A stretch of DNA of 38,718 nucleotides from Borreliella garinii (GTDB lineage: Bacteria > Spirochaetota > Spirochaetia > JABEVK01), in NCBI GenBank assembly GCA_020720765.1, contig DYOB01000013.1, positions 1-38,718 of the forward strand, in the 5' to 3' direction. Position numbers and translations under genes: made by a program. Positions 16,044 through 25,155 of the stretch are shown here, piece after piece. How positions within the stretch are numbered: position 1 is the stretch's first letter; the number at the start of each line of letters is the position of its first letter. Below the pieces are notes generated by a model that saw nothing but the letters and a program-made list of their open reading frames with translations, was not told the origin of the DNA and made no database searches.

Positions 16044-17720
16044 TTAAGACGTGGAAGGTTTCCAGTCAAGGGCGTGTGAGATTTCAAGACATCTCAGCCC
16101 TATTTGTTCTATATACCCGATGATTTCGAGAAAAGCCAACTCGGCGCGCGGGTCTGCGTCCGATTTTTTCACGAGGTATTTTCTTGTACGTTTTTTTAGT
16201 TTTTCCCTGACCTGTTCGATGGCCGCTTCCATCTTTTTGGCTATTTCCTCATCAGAAACTTGAATTTTACCCCTGAGAAAATCACCATTGAACCGGACGA
16301 AGTCGAGAACACGGGCTATAAGATCGTAGAGTTCTTCCCTTGCCGTATCGTGGTACTTGAGGTTTTTATGCGCACCTGCGCAATAGACCTTAACCGCTCG
16401 GGCAGCGGCCTGGTAACTATCCCGGAGTTCGTTGGCGAGCCTCTGTTTTTGCTGGATTAATGAGGCGTGGCGCCGGGTCTCGACCATGGGGGTGGCTTCA
16501 AGAAGGGTCTCGTCGATTTTCCGGTAAAGCTCTTCGATCTCGTGCCCCAGGTCCAAGGCTCTTTTTTCCAAAGTTTCGTCCGGTTGGACTTCCTGGGTTA
16601 CATTCATAAGGATCATGAGAAGCTCGAAAATTTTGTCGTCGAATCTTGCTACGACGTTATGGAGAAGAAGGAGATTGGATTCGAGGGCGTCGGGGAGACT
16701 GAAAGGAAGGGGAGTAAATGATTCTGAAGGATTTATTGATTGGTACTTGCTTTTTGAAAACCTCGAACTGATTGTCAGGAGGATAGGGATGAGAGGAAAG
16801 ACCACAAGGGTGTTCAGTAAATGAATCAAGGTGTGAAAGCCTGCCAGCTTGAGAGGAAGAAAATCTGGGTGGTTTCCGCCCCCCGGAAAAATCAAGGTTA
16901 AAAAAAATACAAGGACCGGAAGTAGAACCATTCCCCAAAGACAGGCGATGAGGTTGATGAGTATGTGGAGAAGGGCTGTTTGGCGCCCACTCTCACCCAT
17001 TCTCCGGCTGACAAGAAATCCCGTGAAGGTAAAACCCAAATTGCTTCCCAGGACCATAGCGGCAGCGGGTGCTATTCCAAGCCAACCCTGGTATCCCAGT
17101 GTCATTGCCAAAATCAGAATTCCGAAAGATGAACGGAAGAGTCCCCCGAGGATAGCCCCTGAAATAAAGGCTAGCGGCAGACCGAAGGGACCGCCAGCCA
17201 AGCTCTGTAAGGCTGTCAGAGTCGGAAGGTCTTGAGAGACAAGGGGTAAGCCGCCGTTGAGGAGTTCTACTCCCAGAAGAAGAAGACCCGCCCCTGTGAA
17301 GAAATCACCCTTGGCGTATTTCCCTAAGGTTAAACTGAGTTGGAAGGGCAGGGCCAGCACAAGAAAAATCAGCGCGAGAAAAGAAAGTTCTGTTTGAAAA
17401 CCTGCAAGCGATAAGAGCCATCCTGCAAAGGTCCCGCCAAGATTGATGCCCAGGAGGAGCCAGGGGGTTTTATCTGGTGCAATGATTTTAAGCTCGCTGA
17501 GGGAAATCATAAAAACGACGCTCGACGACTGGGAGAGGGTCAACCCCGTACCACCGGCGGCATAGAGGTAACTTTTAAAGTGACTTTTACGGTTTTTACT
17601 CAGAAGTTTTTTGAACCAGGGGCCCATCCTCGTAAGAAGGCTTGCGGATAATTGGTTGAACCCTACTAGAAAAACAGCAAGAGGTCCAAGGATACTTAAA
17701 AATGTCAGAAAAATATTCAT
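16044..17720 (-). CDS. Na/Pi cotransporter-PhoU domain protein
   Basis: The 558-residue protein consists of an NptA/YjbB-like transporter (about 1-340, with two inverted halves) and a C-terminal PhoU-like helical domain (about 345-550). The first QSS motif is intact (TLSQSSSVV, 64-67). The corresponding second motif reads FRSSFG (195-200), so the Gln is replaced by Arg. The family imports or exports phosphate with sodium, and the fused PhoU domain often senses phosphate state. It overlaps the Fic-like gene as ATGA. The altered second motif may change or abolish transport; the protein could act as a sensor in this signalling operon. Confidence 0.88.
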   Translation of the reverse strand: MNIFLTFLSILGPLAVFLVGFNQLSASLLTRMGPWFKKLLSKNRKSHFKSYLYAAGGTGLTLSQSSSVVFMISLSELKIIAPDKTPWLLLGINLGGTFAGWLLSLAGFQTELSFLALIFLVLALPFQLSLTLGKYAKGDFFTGAGLLLLGVELLNGGLPLVSQDLPTLTALQSLAGGPFGLPLAFISGAILGGLFRSSFGILILAMTLGYQGWLGIAPAAAMVLGSNLGFTFTGFLVSRRMGESGRQTALLHILINLIACLWGMVLLPVLVFFLTLIFPGGGNHPDFLPLKLAGFHTLIHLLNTLVVFPLIPILLTISSRFSKSKYQSINPSESFTPLPFSLPDALESNLLLLHNVVARFDDKIFELLMILMNVTQEVQPDETLEKRALDLGHEIEELYRKIDETLLEATPMVETRRHASLIQQKQRLANELRDSYQAAARAVKVYCAGAHKNLKYHDTAREELYDLIARVLDFVRFNGDFLRGKIQVSDEEIAKKMEAAIEQVREKLKKRTRKYLVKKSDADPRAELAFLEIIGYIEQIGLRCLEISHALDWKPSTS

Positions 17721-18394
17721 TTAGACCCGACTCCCTGCAAGAACCCTTCGCTGACATTATTCTTGAGAAATTCCTGGAATCTTTTTCGGTGTCCGGGCAT
17801 CATCCATGCTGACTGAAGGGAATTCTCCTTATTGGTATATTTGATATCACTGGAGAGGTCCAGGTATTGAAGCGCTGTTTGGGCAGAGATGATATAAGGT
17901 GGGGTTGCGGCGCTGACCAGCAGGTAATTAAGGATGATATTTCCAGTCCGGTGGTTCCCTTCGATAAAGAGCTGGGGCTGTGAAAGCGCCCTCGAATAAT
18001 ACCCTGTGGCAATCTTAAATGGATCCTTTTCGTTTTTTTTCTCAAGAACCCATTCCTTGATAGGGAGTATTTTTTTTATAAAGCCCTTCCTCGTTTCGTT
18101 GAGATGGGAGTAATAGTCGAGCCGGGTCTGCTGGTCTGTTCCGCAGAGGACAATATGGTTCAGTTCGAGGAGGTTATAGAGCCCAGCGGGGGTGAAAAGG
18201 TCCATGTTTAGACGGAGGAGGGAGTTTAAAAACGTGTAGGATTGAAGAATCTGGCTGATCATGGTGTCCGTTACGTCTTCTCGCCTCACTTCAAGGCGGC
18301 TGTTGATTTCGGGAAAAGCTGTTTGAAACCCTTTTAGTGCGTTAGAGATTTTTTCCAAGTCAAATAACCTTTTCGTTAACATGGGAATAAACAA
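17717..18394 (-). CDS. Fic-like protein with degenerate motif
   Basis: The 225-residue helical protein contains QLFIEGNHRTGNIILNYLL (141-159), which lines up with the Fic motif HPFxxGNGR followed by T-G-x-x-x-x-N-x-L-L. In this alignment the catalytic His is Gln141, Pro is Leu142 and the last Gly is His148; Phe143, Gly146, Asn147 and Arg149 are kept. Active Fic enzymes use the His to transfer AMP to proteins, so this one is probably inactive or acts by another chemistry. The start may be TTG 18394 or ATG 18382; neither has a strong ribosome-binding site. It follows the glycosyltransferase and overlaps the next gene as ATGA. Confidence 0.65.
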   Translation of the reverse strand: MFIPMLTKRLFDLEKISNALKGFQTAFPEINSRLEVRREDVTDTMISQILQSYTFLNSLLRLNMDLFTPAGLYNLLELNHIVLCGTDQQTRLDYYSHLNETRKGFIKKILPIKEWVLEKKNEKDPFKIATGYYSRALSQPQLFIEGNHRTGNIILNYLLVSAATPPYIISAQTALQYLDLSSDIKYTNKENSLQSAWMMPGHRKRFQEFLKNNVSEGFLQGVGSK

Positions 18395-18409
18395 TTTACC
18401 TGTATCAAT

Positions 18410-19516
18410 TTACATTTTTACCGATTCAATAAAACGGGTAAAAATCTCCTGGCTGGACTTCCAGGATGCCAGGTGTTCGTAATTTTCAAGACTCTCCAGA
18501 CTCATGGTATGAAGTCGCTCCCTGCTGAGGAGGACTTCGAGAAGATGGTCGTTTATGGCTTTTAGATCACCGAAGTTGACAAGCCATCCGTTGCGCCCGT
18601 GGGCTATGATTTCTCCTGCGCCCCCTTTTGCGGAAGCCAAACAGGGAAGACCGAAACTCTGGGCTTCCGCATAGGCTATTCCGTAGCCTTCGATATCGGA
18701 AGGAAGGGCGAAGATATCCGCTTTTTCGTAGTAGGAGCGCATCTCTGTGTCGGGTTTTAAACCGTGGAATTGGATTCTCTGTGCCAAAGGCTTACCTGCG
18801 TTGTCGGGTTTTTTAAGCAAGGAAAAAATGGATTTGACATAGGTTTTATCGGCCGCCAGGCTTCCGATAACTGTAAATTCCCAGTCGAAGTTTCCGAGTT
18901 CCTGGAGAACCTTGATCAACGGCAGAAGACCCTTTCTGGGAATGATATTTCCGACGAAGAGGATCCGGAGCGGGCCCTTCGTTAAGGCTCTTTCAGACAC
19001 TGTTTTCGGTTCAAGCGGTGGGCCTAGCCTGTCTTTTCCCGGGTGTGCGACAGCCCAAGGCCTCGATAAAATCGGGCTTAAGGCATCGACGCTCAAGCGG
19101 GTGTGGGAACTGTTAAAGGAAAAAGCGTGTACACTTTCTAGGTAGGACTTTTCAACGCCGCGATAGAGAACTGAAAAGGGCGGGAAATGTCTTTCCGAGG
19201 ATCTGAGGTGGTGGATCAGGGCGACAATGGGGATTTGGCTCTGCTTTCTCAAACGCCGGTTGAACCAGAAGAGGGAAGGGTGATTGAGTTCGTCTTGGAC
19301 AAGGATATCGAGGTCGAGGTCCAAGGTCTCATAGAGAAGGTCGTTGTCCCAATTATGCGTCACAGCGGAAAACCATGGTACGTCGGGGAGTGAAATGACT
19401 TCCACTTTATGACCGGCGGCTCGTAAACCTTCCACCATGATCCTGTCGTAAAGGTACCCCCCGGACATCGTCCCTAAAGAGCCATAGATCATCCAGCCTA
19501 TGCGTAAAGGTGTCAT
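18410..19516 (-). CDS. GT4-family glycosyltransferase
   Basis: The 368-residue protein is a retaining GT-B glycosyltransferase (family GT4). It has an N-terminal acceptor domain starting LRIGWMIYGSLGTMSGGYLYD and a C-terminal donor domain (about 185-360) with FVGNIIPRKGL and the EX7E signature in DIEGYGIAYAEAQSFG (Glu274 and Glu282 region). It probably transfers a sugar to a lipid or polysaccharide of the envelope; the substrate is unknown. It heads the leftward operon with the Fic-like, transporter and partner-switching genes. The ATG has only a weak upstream A/G stretch. It is divergent from the cyclase gene (62-base gap). Confidence 0.92.
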   Translation of the reverse strand: MTPLRIGWMIYGSLGTMSGGYLYDRIMVEGLRAAGHKVEVISLPDVPWFSAVTHNWDNDLLYETLDLDLDILVQDELNHPSLFWFNRRLRKQSQIPIVALIHHLRSSERHFPPFSVLYRGVEKSYLESVHAFSFNSSHTRLSVDALSPILSRPWAVAHPGKDRLGPPLEPKTVSERALTKGPLRILFVGNIIPRKGLLPLIKVLQELGNFDWEFTVIGSLAADKTYVKSIFSLLKKPDNAGKPLAQRIQFHGLKPDTEMRSYYEKADIFALPSDIEGYGIAYAEAQSFGLPCLASAKGGAGEIIAHGRNGWLVNFGDLKAINDHLLEVLLSRERLHTMSLESLENYEHLASWKSSQEIFTRFIESVKM

Positions 19517-19578
19517 GGTTTCATTGTAATCTATTTATTCTGCTTGTGAAATCCCGAAGATTAAAGTAAGATCAAAAG

Positions 19579-20664
19579 GTGAGCGCTGATAAAATAGTCT
19601 ATATTGGGAAAGAAAAAGAAATCGACGGTCGTTTTATGGGCGAACAACTTACATTGATGAATAATACTGAAATCCAGTGGCATTCGGCTCCTACTGTCGA
19701 AGAAGCCATGGAACATTTTTTTTCAAGCGACCATATTGTCCTTCTCCTGGTGGAACACGGCCTGGATGATTTAGCGACGTTTATCATGGACATCAAGACA
19801 GACGAGGTCTTTCAATTCCTTCCCATCATCCTTATGCTACCGACGGTCGATCCCGATACGAGAAAAATTTACTTTAATTTGGGGATCGAGCACTTTCTGG
19901 AACTGGGGTGTGATCACGACGAGCTGGTGATGTCTTGCCACAGCGCCATCAGGTATAAGATTAAAATCGACAGTGTGATGGAGAAACTCCGGGTCGTATC
20001 CGAGGAAAACATCACGCGTTCCATCCAGCTCGATATCCTTAAACGCTACCTTCCCCTGACTATCTGGTATAACAGCGAATTTCTCGCAGAAGCCCAGGAT
20101 TATGAGATCCCCGAGGAAGAAAAAGAGCTGGCAATACTTTTTGCTGACATCAAAGGGTTCACCACCCGTTCGGAATCCATGACACCGCATGAAGTGATCG
20201 AAATGTTGAACAGGGTTTTCGATGTAGCTACCCGTGCTGTGGACGATTTCGGAGGCGATATCGACAAGTTTATCGGGGACGCCATCCTTGCAGTCTTTCC
20301 CAGTGCTTCGACAGCATTAAAGGCGGCACTCCGAATCCAGAGGGAGCTTTGTGCCGGAGGCGTCTATGATGATGATAACCAAGTTCAGCTCCGTATCGGC
20401 ATCCACTTCGGTAAAGTCATCCGTGGAAGCGTGGGCGGTAACCAGCGCTGGGACCTGACACTTATCGGGGACACGGTGAATACCGCACAGAGGCTGGAAT
20501 CCCAGGCACCGGCGGGTGGCATCCTTATAAGCAAAGCGGCCCTAGTTAACGCAGGGATAGTTGATAAGCCGCTTTTCAGGTTTAAATCCTATTCCCTCAA
20601 GGGTAAAACCCAAATTCTCGAGGCTTCAGCCATAGTTCCAAAATCACTGAGGAAGGTAAGATGA
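19579..20664 (+). CDS. Class III adenylate cyclase with receiver-like N-terminus
   Basis: The 361-residue protein carries a class III cyclase domain (about 180-355). It has metal-binding Asp190 (FADIKGFTTR) and Asp234 (DKFIGD), purine-specifying Lys230 and Asp292, and transition-state residues Asn301 and Arg305 (GDTVNTAQRLES). The Lys/Asp pair points to ATP, so the product should be cAMP. Residues 1-125 look like a response-regulator fold but lack an obvious phospho-acceptor Asp at the end of the third strand (LLLVEHG), so it is probably a pseudo-receiver. The start GTG 19579 is uncertain, with only AAAAG before it. The stop overlaps the next ATG. Confidence 0.9.
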   Translation: MSADKIVYIGKEKEIDGRFMGEQLTLMNNTEIQWHSAPTVEEAMEHFFSSDHIVLLLVEHGLDDLATFIMDIKTDEVFQFLPIILMLPTVDPDTRKIYFNLGIEHFLELGCDHDELVMSCHSAIRYKIKIDSVMEKLRVVSEENITRSIQLDILKRYLPLTIWYNSEFLAEAQDYEIPEEEKELAILFADIKGFTTRSESMTPHEVIEMLNRVFDVATRAVDDFGGDIDKFIGDAILAVFPSASTALKAALRIQRELCAGGVYDDDNQVQLRIGIHFGKVIRGSVGGNQRWDLTLIGDTVNTAQRLESQAPAGGILISKAALVNAGIVDKPLFRFKSYSLKGKTQILEASAIVPKSLRKVR

Positions 20665-21806
20665 AAATTTTACTAGCCTTCTCAATGTTCGCTTTCACTC
20701 TTTTCGGACTTGAAGCGCAGGGGAACCTCGTGCTGACCTTCGGCGGCGACCTGATGGCACACGATGTGAACTATAAGATGCCGGATTATAATAATATCTA
20801 CGACGATGTCCGAGAGTTTCTCCATACCGATGACCTAAGTTTTGTGAACCTCGAATTTCCAGTGGATGACTCAAAGCCCTTTTCCTCGTACCCGAGTTTC
20901 AACACCCAGAGTCCCTATGTTGAAGCCGCTATTCGAGGCGGTTTCGACGCATTCAGTTTAGCGAATAACCATTCGAACGACAGGGGTATCTCGAGCATCA
21001 TTGCCACCCAGAATGCCATGGACCGTTTTAACCGCGCCTATCGTGTGATGTCCGATGGGTTGAGAAGGAATACAAGTCACAGTTTCAATGTTGTAATGCG
21101 CAAGGTAAAGGGGACCTGGGTTGGACTTATGGCGGGAACCAACCTTCTTAACCAACCCGCAGGCCAGGAGTACATCAGGTTTTTGGGCTGGCGCAATCAT
21201 TTCAACGGGGTCACCAACCAGGAAAGGGTAGAGGCTTTTCTCCAGGATGTCCGCGATGCCGCGGTGCGGGTGGATTTTCTGGTGGTCAGCATCCACGACG
21301 GCATCGAGTACGGCATCAGCCCTCTTGAGGGACAAAAAGCTTTTTATAAACGCATCATCGAGTCCGGGGCCAATGTGGTCTGGGTTCAACACCCCCACGT
21401 TTTAAACCCCTGGCAGAAGGTGGGTGACGGCCTCATCCTCTATTCCATGGGCAATTTCATTTCCGGGCAGCGCCACATGCTTTCACCTTCCCAGTGGAAC
21501 GAATACCGGGCGGAAAGGGGAGACGGAGCGCTGATCAGAGTCCGTTTCTTCAGGACGGGTTCCCTGTGGAGGATGGAAGAACCTCAAACCCAGTTTATTA
21601 CCCACTACCGCCAGAATGGGCAGGGCTGGGTCGTCAAACGCCTTCCCCAACTCCTAAGCACCTTACAGGATAATGACCCATGGAAGGATTACTATACCAG
21701 ACGTTATGGGGAAATGGTAAAAAGGTTCGTCTCTATGCCGCGGGCTTGGATATGGGAACAAACCCTGAGGCGCGGTTTAACCTCGAAACGCTTCAGTCGG
21801 TTGTGA
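20661..21806 (+). CDS. CapA-family (PGA_cap) periplasmic protein
   Basis: The 381-residue protein has a signal peptide (about 1-20, ending LEAQ) and a CapA-type metallophosphatase-like fold, with FGGDLMAH (28-35), VNLEFPV, SLANNHSNDRG, QHPHV and YSMGNFI. CapA proteins support polyglutamate capsule synthesis in some Gram-positives, but family members are widespread and mostly unassigned, so a capsule role is not claimed. It begins with ATGA coupling to the cyclase gene, and its stop overlaps the YigZ-like start as GTGA. No polyglutamate synthase genes (capB, capC) are nearby. Confidence 0.88.
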   Translation: MKILLAFSMFAFTLFGLEAQGNLVLTFGGDLMAHDVNYKMPDYNNIYDDVREFLHTDDLSFVNLEFPVDDSKPFSSYPSFNTQSPYVEAAIRGGFDAFSLANNHSNDRGISSIIATQNAMDRFNRAYRVMSDGLRRNTSHSFNVVMRKVKGTWVGLMAGTNLLNQPAGQEYIRFLGWRNHFNGVTNQERVEAFLQDVRDAAVRVDFLVVSIHDGIEYGISPLEGQKAFYKRIIESGANVVWVQHPHVLNPWQKVGDGLILYSMGNFISGQRHMLSPSQWNEYRAERGDGALIRVRFFRTGSLWRMEEPQTQFITHYRQNGQGWVVKRLPQLLSTLQDNDPWKDYYTRRYGEMVKRFVSMPRAWIWEQTLRRGLTSKRFSRL

Positions 21807-22411
21807 AAATACCTTTGGCAGCCGCTTGCGCCGAACTTGAGGTTCATAAAAGCAGGTTTTTAGCCGAACTCGTTCCCATATTGGATCCGGAGGAATCAAA
21901 AAGCACTGTGAAAGCTTTTAGAAAACTCCATCCACGGGCCCGGCACGTTGTCCACGCTTTTACCTTAAACGCTATAGGAAAAACCCTTGAAGGAGCATCC
22001 GACGACGGGGAACCTTCGGGCACCGGAGGTCGGCCGATTCTTGATATTCTTCATGGAGAAAAGATCACCAACTGTCTTATAGTCGTCATACGGTATTTCG
22101 GAGGAGTCCTCCTCGGAACAGGCGGACTATCACGGGCTTATGCAGAAGCGGCGAAGAGAGTTGTCGAAACCGCCCGTTTCCAGGAATTGATTCCCTGCCA
22201 GTTTTATGAGGTGATTATGGATTATCCCCTGCAGAACTCGGTCATGCGTATGGCAGAAAACCTGGAAGTGGAGATTTTTGGGAGGATATTCGGGGAGGCA
22301 GTCCGTTTTCAGGCAAGGGTTCCCGATAAATCTGAAGAAATTTGGAAAAAATCCCTGGAGGAATATAGAAGCCGGGGCTTTTCCGTGGATTTTTTTAAAC
22401 CACTGGTTTAG
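21803..22411 (+). CDS. YigZ/IMPACT-family protein
   Basis: The 202-residue protein belongs to the YigZ (UPF0029, IMPACT) family, with DDGEPSGTGGRPILD and IRYFGGVLLGTGGLSRAYAEA, both diagnostic, and a C-terminal ferredoxin-like domain (about 135-200). The biochemical role is not settled; in eukaryotes IMPACT acts on translational control. The start is set at GTG 21803, overlapping the CapA stop (GTGA); the frame is open from 21680, but the usual KSRF element then lies at the family's expected distance from the N-terminus. The next gene starts nine bases after the stop. Confidence 0.9.
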   Translation: MKIPLAAACAELEVHKSRFLAELVPILDPEESKSTVKAFRKLHPRARHVVHAFTLNAIGKTLEGASDDGEPSGTGGRPILDILHGEKITNCLIVVIRYFGGVLLGTGGLSRAYAEAAKRVVETARFQELIPCQFYEVIMDYPLQNSVMRMAENLEVEIFGRIFGEAVRFQARVPDKSEEIWKKSLEEYRSRGFSVDFFKPLV

Positions 22412-22420
22412 ACTGTATCT

Positions 22421-24208
22421 ATGATGCGATCCAAATTTTTATTTTTAATTTTCTTTATGGGCTGTTCAAGCCAAGCCCAAGGTCCATCAATGTTGAGTCA
22501 GGACGATGTTCGTCCGAGATCAACGGTTGAAGGAGCTTCAAGACGCGTTGCTGAAGAATCATTTCTAGGAGATACGGAAGCTCCACCAGCACCATCCAGC
22601 TCCGGGGAGGCTTCTAAAGCGGCAACAGACTTACCCACAACGACTGTTCCTGGCGGAGCACGGCCAACTCCAACCACTACAGCTGCACCCGCTCCCACTT
22701 CTTCCGGGCTTCGAGCGGGCTTTAGTGACGATAATAAAGAGTACAACCGTTTCCTTCTCTTTCTGGAAAGATTTTCTGGAATCGCCAAGAGGGAGCTGGG
22801 CATTCAAAACCGCTTTGTGCTCAACTACCAGGATAAGGCGGGATTACCGGCCTCAAATACAACTGTGAAAATCTACACGGGTACGCGTCTTATCGAAGAA
22901 GGTAAAACAACCCCGGATGGCCGATACCTTTTCTTTCCCGATCTGGCCCAACTGAGTTCGAGGATGCGCGTAAGATCCGAGTGGCAGGGACAGTCGGATG
23001 AGGTAGTTCTTGAACTCAACGGTCCACGTTCCTTCACCAGGACTTTCAACGCAACAAAATTGGTACCTTCACAGCCTACCATTGATATAGCTTTTATATT
23101 TGATACAACAGGAAGCATGGGGGACGAGATTGCCCGTCTCCAAGATACCATCCAGATTATTCAGATCAACCTCGCAGCCGTGACGGACCTCAGGCTCAGG
23201 TTCGGTATGGTCCTCTACAAGGATATCGAAGACGACTATCGGACCCAAACTGTCCCGTTTACTTCAAATCTCGATGAGTTTCAGAAAACTCTGAACGAGG
23301 TCTCGGCCGATGGCGGAGGGGATATCCCCGAAGATCTGGAAGCTGCCCTGGAGCAGAGCCTTAAACTTGACTGGAACCGCGACGGGGTGAGGATGAGTTT
23401 CATCATTACCGATGCCCCTTCCCAAATGTACTCCGATCAAAGAGTCACCTATGCCGCTTATTCCCAAGAAGCAAGGCGCAGAGGAATCCGAACGCATTCG
23501 ATCGGTACCGGCGGGCTTCCCACCCAGGGTGAGGTCATGCTTCGCCAGATCAGCCAGATGACCGGCGGCCGGTACATCTTTTTAAGCTACGGCGAGTCCG
23601 GAGAGTCCGAAGGCGGAACTGCGGGTTCGGTGAGCCACCATTCCGGGGCAAACTTCCAGACAGACAAACTCGAAAGCATTATCATCCGGTTTGCGCGCGA
23701 AGATATCGCTTCCCTGACCGGACGCTCACTGGAATCAGGCGAGGATTTTTTCGAGGCTAAACGCATTGCTGAAGAAGAAAAGGAACGCACCCTCCAGACG
23801 CTTTTCACCCGTGCCTTGGAACAACTTGCGGATTATTCAAGTATCAGTGTCGTCAAGGGCACTCCGACGCTTTACCTCCCCTTCACAAGCAACGAAGCCG
23901 ACAGAAGTACGGGAGAATTTTTTGCGGCAAGCCTTCTCCAGGCTGGAACTCGGGCCGGATTTTTCCAGCCGGTCGAACGCGCCGATCTCCAAACCCTTCT
24001 GGGCGAGATGGAGTTGAGTTTGAGTGCGGCTTTTGATGCCTCGCAGGCTCCACGCATAGGAAATCTAGTAGGTGCCAAGTTGATTATCACGGGCCAGGTT
24101 CAGGCGCGTGAAGACCGTTGGGATATATTTGTACGTTTGATCCGTGTTGAGACTGGTGAAATACTTTCGGTCAGCCGTGCCAGGCTAGATAAAAATCTCG
24201 GACTATAG
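22421..24208 (+). CDS. VWA lipoprotein with FlgO/CsgG-like C-terminal domain
   Basis: The 595-residue protein has a lipoprotein-type signal peptide (MMRSKFLFLIFFMGC, Cys15). It continues with a low-complexity Pro/Ser/Thr linker (about 45-97) and a small beta-sandwich (about 125-205). A von Willebrand factor A domain (about 222-430) has a complete MIDAS start DTTGSMG (228-234). The C-terminal module (about 470-595: SISVVKGTPTLYLPF... to SVSRARL) resembles FlgO/CsgG-type outer-membrane lipoprotein domains. VWA domains bind protein partners through a metal ion. The combination looks unusual, and is discussed under findings. No clear ribosome-binding site precedes the ATG. Confidence 0.82.
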   Translation: MMRSKFLFLIFFMGCSSQAQGPSMLSQDDVRPRSTVEGASRRVAEESFLGDTEAPPAPSSSGEASKAATDLPTTTVPGGARPTPTTTAAPAPTSSGLRAGFSDDNKEYNRFLLFLERFSGIAKRELGIQNRFVLNYQDKAGLPASNTTVKIYTGTRLIEEGKTTPDGRYLFFPDLAQLSSRMRVRSEWQGQSDEVVLELNGPRSFTRTFNATKLVPSQPTIDIAFIFDTTGSMGDEIARLQDTIQIIQINLAAVTDLRLRFGMVLYKDIEDDYRTQTVPFTSNLDEFQKTLNEVSADGGGDIPEDLEAALEQSLKLDWNRDGVRMSFIITDAPSQMYSDQRVTYAAYSQEARRRGIRTHSIGTGGLPTQGEVMLRQISQMTGGRYIFLSYGESGESEGGTAGSVSHHSGANFQTDKLESIIIRFAREDIASLTGRSLESGEDFFEAKRIAEEEKERTLQTLFTRALEQLADYSSISVVKGTPTLYLPFTSNEADRSTGEFFAASLLQAGTRAGFFQPVERADLQTLLGEMELSLSAAFDASQAPRIGNLVGAKLIITGQVQAREDRWDIFVRLIRVETGEILSVSRARLDKNLGL

Positions 24209-24216
24209 GAGTGATG

Positions 24217-25155
24217 ATGCGTAAGAATTATGTAGTTTTGTTTTTTGTGCTGTTAGCATTTGTTGCTTGTGATCAGCGAATAACCCGCTCGGAGCTAAAA
24301 CTGGGGCCTGTTGAACTTCCCCAAACCGCAGACGGCGCCGGTGGAATACCCGATCCCTCGGCAGAGTATGGAATCTTAGCGGATATGGACGGGGACGGAG
24401 TTGAGGAATGGGTCCTCGTGTTTTTCGAGGGAACCCAAGAGATTATTGACCACTACGCCATAGTTCTCTATACAAAAAAAGACGGTGGCTATGTCCGTTC
24501 CGACTGGCTGGACAGTCTGGATCCGCTGATGCCAGCTTATTTTAAGGAATTGACACCCGATCTGCCGCCGAATCCTGAAAACCTGCCTGAATCCTTAAAG
24601 TATTTCCCTTACCCGCGCGGACAGGATTGGAAAGGGGGAGCACTCAACCTTTGGAATGCCAACCCAGCTTCTGCGTTGCCATTAGCACAAGTTGATAAAA
24701 AACCCGGCTTTGAGGTTCTGATACCTATGACGGGCTTCGATCAATGGCGCATTACCTTTCTCAGCCTTTCTAAAGGACAGCTTCAGATTATCGGGGATGT
24801 GGAAGGACTTGAATTTTCTGGTGAGTTTGGCGGAAGCACTGTATGGACAGGGAGAAAAACCGGGGGTGCTGGACTTCCTGTTTCTGAATCCCAGTGGTAT
24901 ACCGAGTACAGGCTCGACGAAACTGGTCTGTTGAAAAGCGTTGAACCGCTTTCACCCGATGTACAAAAGGTTTTGTTTGACTTGAAGAAATCAGTACTTG
25001 AGAAAACCCGGAAGTTCAGTGCCCTGGAAGAACTTGCCTGGTTTCACAAGTTATACCTGGGAGTGGTTCCTCAGGAACTCCTTATTGAATGGAGCCTTCT
25101 TGTGGATGGTCTAGACCAAGAGAAGCTCTTGGTACTTTCCGGAAGCTTGCAATAA
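24217..25155 (+). CDS. Unassigned lipoprotein with DxDxDG motif
   Basis: The 312-residue predicted lipoprotein has a lipobox FVAC (Cys18 from ATG 24217). AGGAG (24207-24211) is five bases upstream, so this ATG was preferred over GTG 24211 or ATG 24214. The segment LADMDGDGVEEWVLVFFEG carries an Asp-rich calcium-binding-like loop as in FG-GAP/dockerin repeats; the rest has beta-strand character and a helical C-terminus. The function is unknown. It follows the VWA lipoprotein by eight bases, suggesting they act together at the envelope. The next gene appears to start 67 bases inside its end. Confidence 0.75.
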   Translation: MRKNYVVLFFVLLAFVACDQRITRSELKLGPVELPQTADGAGGIPDPSAEYGILADMDGDGVEEWVLVFFEGTQEIIDHYAIVLYTKKDGGYVRSDWLDSLDPLMPAYFKELTPDLPPNPENLPESLKYFPYPRGQDWKGGALNLWNANPASALPLAQVDKKPGFEVLIPMTGFDQWRITFLSLSKGQLQIIGDVEGLEFSGEFGGSTVWTGRKTGGAGLPVSESQWYTEYRLDETGLLKSVEPLSPDVQKVLFDLKKSVLEKTRKFSALEELAWFHKLYLGVVPQELLIEWSLLVDGLDQEKLLVLSGSLQ

